A DNA stretch of 5,978 nt. It comes from an uncultured Pyrinomonas sp. GTDB lineage: Bacteria; Acidobacteriota; Blastocatellia; Pyrinomonadales; Pyrinomonadaceae. This document shows, piece by piece, positions 1 through 5,978 of the stretch. Where the stretch lies: positions 1 to 5,978 of the forward strand of contig CAKZOF010000136.1 of NCBI GenBank assembly GCA_937135995.1. The letters run 5' to 3'. The first letter of the stretch is position 1; each line of letters begins with the position of its first letter. The notes beneath the pieces are model-generated. The model was given only the letters and a program-made list of their open reading frames with translations. It was not told the DNA's origin and did no database searches. The position numbers and the translations under genes are program-made.

Positions 1-441
1 GATGCGAAGCGCGCAGTTTTCAAGCGGGCGCGCGACGCGGTCGAGCGTTACGGTTTGACCGTGGGCGGCACTCAAACCTTTTCATGCCCGCTCTTCGACC
101 AGAGAGCGGGATGCTTGGTCCACCAGCGCGCCAAGCCCGCGCCCTGCATCCAGCACGCGTGTTACGACAGGTGGGAAGACGTGCCGCCCATTGAACTTCA
201 ATGGCGCGTCGAGCGCCGCATCGAACGGCTCAACGACAGGGCATACGGTGCGGCATGGGCTTGGCTCTCTTTACCCGTGTGGTTGAAGTTGGTCGATCCT
301 TGGTCGGACGGCGCGGAGCTTGAGCGATTGGGCCGCGAGTGGGGGGCGATTCGCAAGGACCGCCGGGCGAACAGAGAGTCATCCCGTAGCAGGCGCGTAT
401 TGCCGGTTGTGGGGACGTGCTTCGGCAGGCGCTTCAGCTAG
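1..441 (+). CDS. YkgJ-like cysteine-cluster protein, 3' part (5' end outside window)
   Basis: The frame is open from the first base to the TAG at 439-441, giving 146 residues. A TTG at 55 could serve as a start, but coding-like sequence continues upstream of it, so the true start is probably outside the window. Counting from the first codon, there are four spaced cysteines, C29, C38, C49 and C54, in the pattern C-x8-C-x10-C-x4-C. The local signatures CPLFD, GCLVH, KPAPC and HACYD resemble the second half of the YkgJ-type zinc/iron-chelating cysteine cluster (CP-L, C-IY, RP--C). The first cysteines of that cluster would lie upstream. A helical, Trp-rich segment follows (AAWAWLSLPVWL, about residues 82-93). 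The tail is Arg-rich and low in complexity. Metal binding is inferred from the family; the substrate or partner is unknown. No signal peptide can be judged. The family assignment is tentative because only half the motif is visible. Confidence 0.6.
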   Translation, partial: DAKRAVFKRARDAVERYGLTVGGTQTFSCPLFDQRAGCLVHQRAKPAPCIQHACYDRWEDVPPIELQWRVERRIERLNDRAYGAAWAWLSLPVWLKLVDPWSDGAELERLGREWGAIRKDRRANRESSRSRRVLPVVGTCFGRRFS

Positions 442-452
442 CGTCTGTGTCG

Positions 453-476
453 GCTCGGTTCGTGAACGAGCTTTTT
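453..476 (+). terminator. Possible rho-independent terminator after the cysteine-cluster gene
   Basis: The 5-bp GC-rich stem GCTCG (453-457) / CGAGC (467-471) with a 9-nt loop is followed at once by TTTTT (472-476), 11 nt after the TAG of the upstream gene. The stem is short, so termination may be weak, but position and T-run fit an intrinsic terminator. The rest of the gap to 630 shows no gene, and I found no well-spaced promoter pair in it. Confidence 0.45.
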
Positions 477-630
477 GTGCAATGTTGAAGATGACAGCCG
501 GAGCGCGCATGGGCGCATGAAAGCGCTAATCGACGATGGGATTGATTGAGCCGATAAGACGCAAGAGTTGCTTTGCCTGCGCATATTTGCCGTTTTGGTG
601 AGGCTGCTTGGCTGAATTCCAATTGCGAAG

Positions 631-1695
631 ATGAGCGAGCTATTCTCTCGATTCAAGTTGCGTGATGTTGAGTTCCGTAACCGCGTCTTCGTTTCGCCGA
701 TGTGCCAGTATTCGAGCCGCGATGGATTGCCGAACGAGTGGCACCTGGTTCATCTCGGGAGCCGGGCCGTCGGCGGCGCCGGGTTGGTGATGGTCGAAGC
801 GACCGCGGTGTCACCTGAAGGGCGCATCTCGCCGAGCGATACGGGGATCTGGACGGACGAGCACGCGCAAGCTTTTCGTCCGATCGCGCGATTCATCCGC
901 GCTCAAGGGGCCATTCCCGGAATCCAGTTGGCCCACGCCGGGCGCAAAGCTTCAACCGATCTCCCATGGCGCGGCGGGCGTCCGTTGCGCCAAACCGAAG
1001 GCGGGTGGGAGACGCTGGGGCCGAGCCCCATTCCGTTCGCCGAAGGGTTTCCGGCGCCGCGCGAGATGAGCGAGCGCGACATCGAGACGGTCATCGCGCA
1101 ATTTGTCGCCGCCGCGCGACGCAGCGTCGAAGCCGGATTCGAGGTGATCGAGATACACATGGCGCACGGCTATCTTTTGCACGAATTCCTCTCGCCGCTT
1201 TCGAACCATCGCCTTGATCGTTACGGCGGCGATTTCCAAGGGCGCACGCGCTTCCCGTTGCAAGTGGCGGTGGCCGTACGCGAAGCTGTTCCTGCGTCAC
1301 TTCCGGTCTTCGTGCGGATTTCGGCGACCGACTGGGCCGAGGGTGGATGGGATCTTGGGCAATCGGTCTCGTTTGCGCGTTGCTTGAAAGAACTGGGAAT
1401 TGATCTCATCGATTGTTCGAGCGGCGGGCTCGTCCCGAACGTGAAGATACCAGCAGGACCGGGTTATCAGGTTCCATTCGCAATGGAGATACGCCGCCAA
1501 GTCGGCATCCCGACAGGCGCCGTCGGAATGATCCGTAATAGCTGGCAGGCCGAGCAGATCGTCGCCAACGGCGAGGCCGATGTGGTCTTTCTGGCGCGCG
1601 CGATGCTGCGCGACCCCTATTGGGCGCTTCATGCGGCGCGCGAACTCGGCGTCGATGTCGACTGGCCGGTGCAATACGCGCGGGCCAAGGATTGA
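631..1695 (+). CDS. NADH:flavin oxidoreductase, Old Yellow Enzyme class III (YqjM/NamA-like ene-reductase)
   Basis: This 354-residue protein is a complete FMN-dependent TIM-barrel ene-reductase, a family that uses NAD(P)H to reduce activated C=C bonds of enones, nitro compounds and similar electrophiles in the cytosol. The N-terminal SPMCQYS places Cys25 and Tyr27 where class III enzymes carry their redox-tuning Cys and active-site Tyr. IQLAHAGRKAS supplies Gln99, His102 and Arg105. EIHMAHGYLLHEFLSPLSNHR supplies the substrate-anchoring pair His176/His179, and RYGG follows. VRIS gives Arg229. GAVGM (296-300) and ARAMLRDPYW (322-331) form the phosphate-binding end. The C-terminal QYAR (Arg351) matches the position of the YqjM arginine finger that reaches into the neighbouring subunit. 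ATG 631 is the first in-frame start after a TGA at 613-615, and it aligns with the family N-terminus. The Shine-Dalgarno sequence is poor (GAAG abutting the ATG). The physiological substrate is unknown; stress or xenobiotic detoxification is an inference. Confidence 0.95.
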   Translation: MSELFSRFKLRDVEFRNRVFVSPMCQYSSRDGLPNEWHLVHLGSRAVGGAGLVMVEATAVSPEGRISPSDTGIWTDEHAQAFRPIARFIRAQGAIPGIQLAHAGRKASTDLPWRGGRPLRQTEGGWETLGPSPIPFAEGFPAPREMSERDIETVIAQFVAAARRSVEAGFEVIEIHMAHGYLLHEFLSPLSNHRLDRYGGDFQGRTRFPLQVAVAVREAVPASLPVFVRISATDWAEGGWDLGQSVSFARCLKELGIDLIDCSSGGLVPNVKIPAGPGYQVPFAMEIRRQVGIPTGAVGMIRNSWQAEQIVANGEADVVFLARAMLRDPYWALHAARELGVDVDWPVQYARAKD

Positions 1696-1757
1696 TGTCA
1701 ACACGTGGTTGAGTGAAGCGCTGGAACAACGTGCGATACGCGCGGGCCGGGGATTGA
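1669..1757 (+). repeat. Imperfect direct repeat duplicating the 3' end of the oxidoreductase gene
   Basis: The last 27 bases of the oxidoreductase gene including its TGA (1669-1695) recur at 1731-1757, offset by 62 bp, with 24 of 27 identical. The differences are A1673/G1735 and AA 1687-1688/GG 1749-1750. The core ATACGCGCGGGCC is identical in both. Copy one encodes VQYARAKD-stop; read in phase, copy two gives VRYARAGD-stop. The second copy has an in-phase TGA at 1710-1712 upstream and no start codon context, so it is probably not translated. It looks like a local duplication or a remnant of a related 3' end. Confidence 0.75.
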
Positions 1758-1810
1758 CCGTACGAGTTCCGTGCTCGCTAGATGCAGCGCATGTGGTGTG
1801 GAAATATGGG

Positions 1811-1833
1811 GCCTGAGCGGACCGCTCTCAGGC
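1811..1833 (+). other. Hairpin in the HAD gene leader (possible weak terminator or leader structure)
   Basis: GCCTGAG (1811-1817) pairs perfectly with CTCAGGC (1827-1833) around a 9-nt loop, and two G-T pairs can extend the base. It is followed by TTGTTCG and then, 7 nt after the stem, by the Shine-Dalgarno sequence of the HAD gene. No real T-run follows, so it could be a weak end for the oxidoreductase transcript or a structure in the leader of the HAD mRNA. Function is not shown. Confidence 0.35.
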
Positions 1834-1840
1834 TTGTTCG

Positions 1841-1845
1841 AGGAG
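1841..1845 (+). promoter_or_regulatory. Ribosome binding site deciding the HAD hydrolase start
   Basis: AGGAG lies 6 nt before ATG 1852. This favours ATG 1852 over the in-frame GTG at 1771, whose extra 27 residues would cover the hairpin and show no HAD-family similarity. Confidence 0.75.
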
Positions 1846-1851
1846 CGGAAG

Positions 1852-2544
1852 ATGAATGACAACGCGGAGCGTCCGGGACCAGCCTTTCTTTTCGATCTCG
1901 ATGGCACGCTCGTCGATAGCGTTTACCAGCACGTGCTTGCGTGGCGCGAAGCGCTGGAAGCGGGCGGCATCCGGCTCGCCGTCTGGCGCATTCATCGCCA
2001 GATAGGGATGAGCGGCGGTTTGCTGATCAATGCTTTGTCACGCGAGGCGGGGCATCGCTTCTCGGCGGAAGAGGCCGAACGGTTGCAACGCATCCATGCG
2101 GAAGCCTTCGCCCGCTACGTGTCGCAGGTGCGCCCGTTGCCCGGCGCGCGCGAATTGCTCGAGCATCTCACGCGCGCTCGCATCCCGTGGGCGATTGCGA
2201 CCAGCGGAAGGCGCGAGAGCGCACGCCTCTCTTTGGAATTGCTTGGCGTCGGCGCTGATGCCGTGATCATCACGCGCGATCAGGTGCGACACGCGAAGCC
2301 CGATCCCGACCTCTTCATCGCGGCTGCTGAGCGGTTGGGCGTGGACGTCGCCGACTCAGTCGTTGTCGGTGATAGCGTCTGGGATCTACTGGCGGCGCGG
2401 CGCGCGCGCGCGCTTGGCATCGGGCTTCTTTCAGGAGGCTACGGGCGCGATGAACTCGAGCGCGCCGGGGCGTATCGCGTCTATGATGATCCGGCCGATC
2501 TGTTGCGTCATCTGGATGAAGTCGGCGTTCGCGCGCTCGATTGA
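1852..2544 (+). CDS. HAD-superfamily hydrolase (phosphoglycolate-phosphatase/β-phosphoglucomutase-like)
   Basis: This 230-residue protein is probably a cytosolic small-molecule phosphatase. All HAD motifs are visible: motif I DLDGTLVDS (nucleophile Asp15, acid/base Asp17), motif II ATSG (Thr117/Ser118), motif III Lys149 in HAKPDPDLF, and motif IV VVGDSVWD (Asp174, Asp178), which completes the Mg site. Residues of about 24-90 form an α-helical cap placed between motifs I and II, as in the C1-cap GS/PGP/β-PGM branch. GDSVWDLLAARRARALGIG is the usual motif IV continuation. Thr19 after DLDG suits a phosphatase rather than a mutase, but the substrate cannot be read from sequence. The start is ATG 1852, backed by a good Shine-Dalgarno site. 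It stands 156 bp from the oxidoreductase gene and 259 bp from the peptidase gene, so shared transcription with either is uncertain. The length is normal for the family, and I see no frameshift. Confidence 0.9.
   Translation: MNDNAERPGPAFLFDLDGTLVDSVYQHVLAWREALEAGGIRLAVWRIHRQIGMSGGLLINALSREAGHRFSAEEAERLQRIHAEAFARYVSQVRPLPGARELLEHLTRARIPWAIATSGRRESARLSLELLGVGADAVIITRDQVRHAKPDPDLFIAAAERLGVDVADSVVVGDSVWDLLAARRARALGIGLLSGGYGRDELERAGAYRVYDDPADLLRHLDEVGVRALD
2400..2413. repeat. Alternating GC dinucleotide run inside the HAD gene
   Basis: Seven GC repeats in a row encode part of the AARRARALG stretch just after HAD motif IV. Such a run can slip during replication or adopt unusual helix form, but here the reading frame is intact across it. 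I read it as a by-product of Arg/Ala codons in GC-rich DNA. Confidence 0.5.
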
Positions 2545-2677
2545 TGGGTGGGCGCTGGCGTCAGAGTTACGCGAACGACGGCGCCCTCGGTCTTGAGCGA
2601 GCAAGGCGCGAGCCTGATTCCTCGGAACGGTCAACGCTTTGCTAAACTGAGCACCCCCAACCGCAGAGACAGCGCGG

Positions 2678-2721
2678 CGAAATCCATTTCCCGCGTCTCG
2701 CCCCGCGAAGCATGGGTTTCG
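2678..2721. other. Imperfect inverted repeat between the HAD and peptidase genes
   Basis: The outer arms 2678-2687 (CGAAATCCAT) and 2712-2721 (ATGGGTTTCG) pair over 10 positions with one G-T pair. A roughly symmetric 4x4 internal loop follows, then an inner CGCG/CGCG stem (2692-2695 with 2704-2707) and an 8-nt loop. No T-run follows directly (TTTTT starts at 2742). It could be a terminator for the HAD gene, a protein-binding site or a chance structure. The rest of 2545-2803 contains no credible gene. Confidence 0.35.
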
Positions 2722-2734
2722 TGCGGCCTTGGCG

Positions 2735-2763
2735 CTGAAACTTTTTCCCGCCAGCGGTAGTAT
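2735..2763 (+). promoter_or_regulatory. Weak promoter-like pair before the peptidase gene
   Basis: CTGAAA (2735-2740, 4 of 6 matches to a sigma-70 -35 box) and TAGTAT (2758-2763, 4 of 6 matches to a -10 box) are separated by 17 bp. Transcription would start near 2770 and leave a leader of about 35 nt before ATG 2804. Matches this weak arise by chance, so this is only a candidate. Confidence 0.25.
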
Positions 2764-2803
2764 TAACATCCGCTCGACCACGCCTTGATGACGGAGACAA
2801 CAG

Positions 2804-5899
<3,096 letters not shown>

Positions 5900-5907
5900 A
5901 AGTGAGA

Positions 5908-5939
5908 AAGAGCGAGAAGGCCGTTGCCTTCTCGCTCTT
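5908..5939 (+). terminator. Strong hairpin after the peptidase gene, probable transcription terminator
   Basis: A perfect 14-bp stem (5908-5921 with 5926-5939) closes on a CGTT tetraloop, starting 8 nt after the TGA at 5897-5899. The left arm is purine-rich (AAGAGCGAGAAGGC). There is no T-run beyond the CTCTTC end of the stem, so it fits a T-less intrinsic terminator or a 3'-end mRNA-stabilising hairpin. A small inverted repeat CAAGG-C-CCTTG (5940-5950) follows directly. The remaining bases to the window end show no gene. Confidence 0.7.
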
Positions 5940-5978
5940 CAAGGCCCTTGCGTGCGGTTCAGGGCGATGGATCGAAGG

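Noticed and set aside
434..656. Two overlapping short - strand frames between the first two genes
   Set aside because: Both overlap neighbouring genes or the candidate terminator, show no motif, and have no visible ribosome binding site.
1771..1851. Upstream GTG start for the HAD hydrolase
   Set aside because: It adds 27 residues unlike the family, spans a hairpin, and lacks a clear ribosome binding site, whereas ATG 1852 has AGGAG at 6-nt spacing.
2548..2760. 70-codon frame in the gap after the HAD gene
   Set aside because: Its product has no recognisable motif, it has no good ribosome binding site, and it runs through the inverted repeat and the candidate promoter.

Overview
The window is a GC-rich stretch of bacterial chromosome. 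All genes I can support lie on the + strand: a 5'-truncated cysteine-cluster protein, an Old Yellow Enzyme (OYE) family flavin oxidoreductase, a HAD-superfamily phosphatase, and a large secreted M14-family metallopeptidase-like protein. I see no rRNA, tRNA, CRISPR array, insertion sequence, phage gene or integration site. The long secreted M14 protein with a C-terminal amidotransferase-like domain is typical of Acidobacteriota and related soil or thermophilic lineages. I infer that phylum with modest confidence and have no marker gene to confirm it.

Layout. Positions 1-441 hold the 3' part of a YkgJ-like cysteine-cluster gene that enters from the left, followed by a short hairpin plus T-run that could end it. 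Positions 442-630 otherwise show no gene. Positions 631-1695 encode a complete class III (YqjM/NamA-like) ene-reductase with its flavin-site and catalytic residues. The 156-bp gap after it contains an imperfect second copy of the last 27 bases of that gene, and a hairpin directly upstream of the next Shine-Dalgarno site. Positions 1852-2544 encode a HAD hydrolase with all four motifs. Positions 2545-2803 (259 bp) hold no convincing gene, but contain an imperfect 44-nt inverted repeat and a weak promoter-like pair. Positions 2804-5899 encode the peptidase, closed by a strong 14-bp hairpin 8 nt after the stop. The last 39 bases hold nothing else recognisable.

How the genes relate. The gaps (189, 156 and 259 bp) and the hairpins suggest largely independent transcription units rather than an operon. 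The oxidoreductase and HAD hydrolase look like housekeeping or detoxification enzymes with unknown substrates. The peptidase is the only exported product and probably works on extracytoplasmic peptides. I did not find convincing evidence of an undescribed multi-gene system. The points most worth a second look are the duplicated 3' end of the oxidoreductase gene, the architecture of the peptidase (internal repeat, amidotransferase-like domain and disordered insert), and its two competing translation starts.
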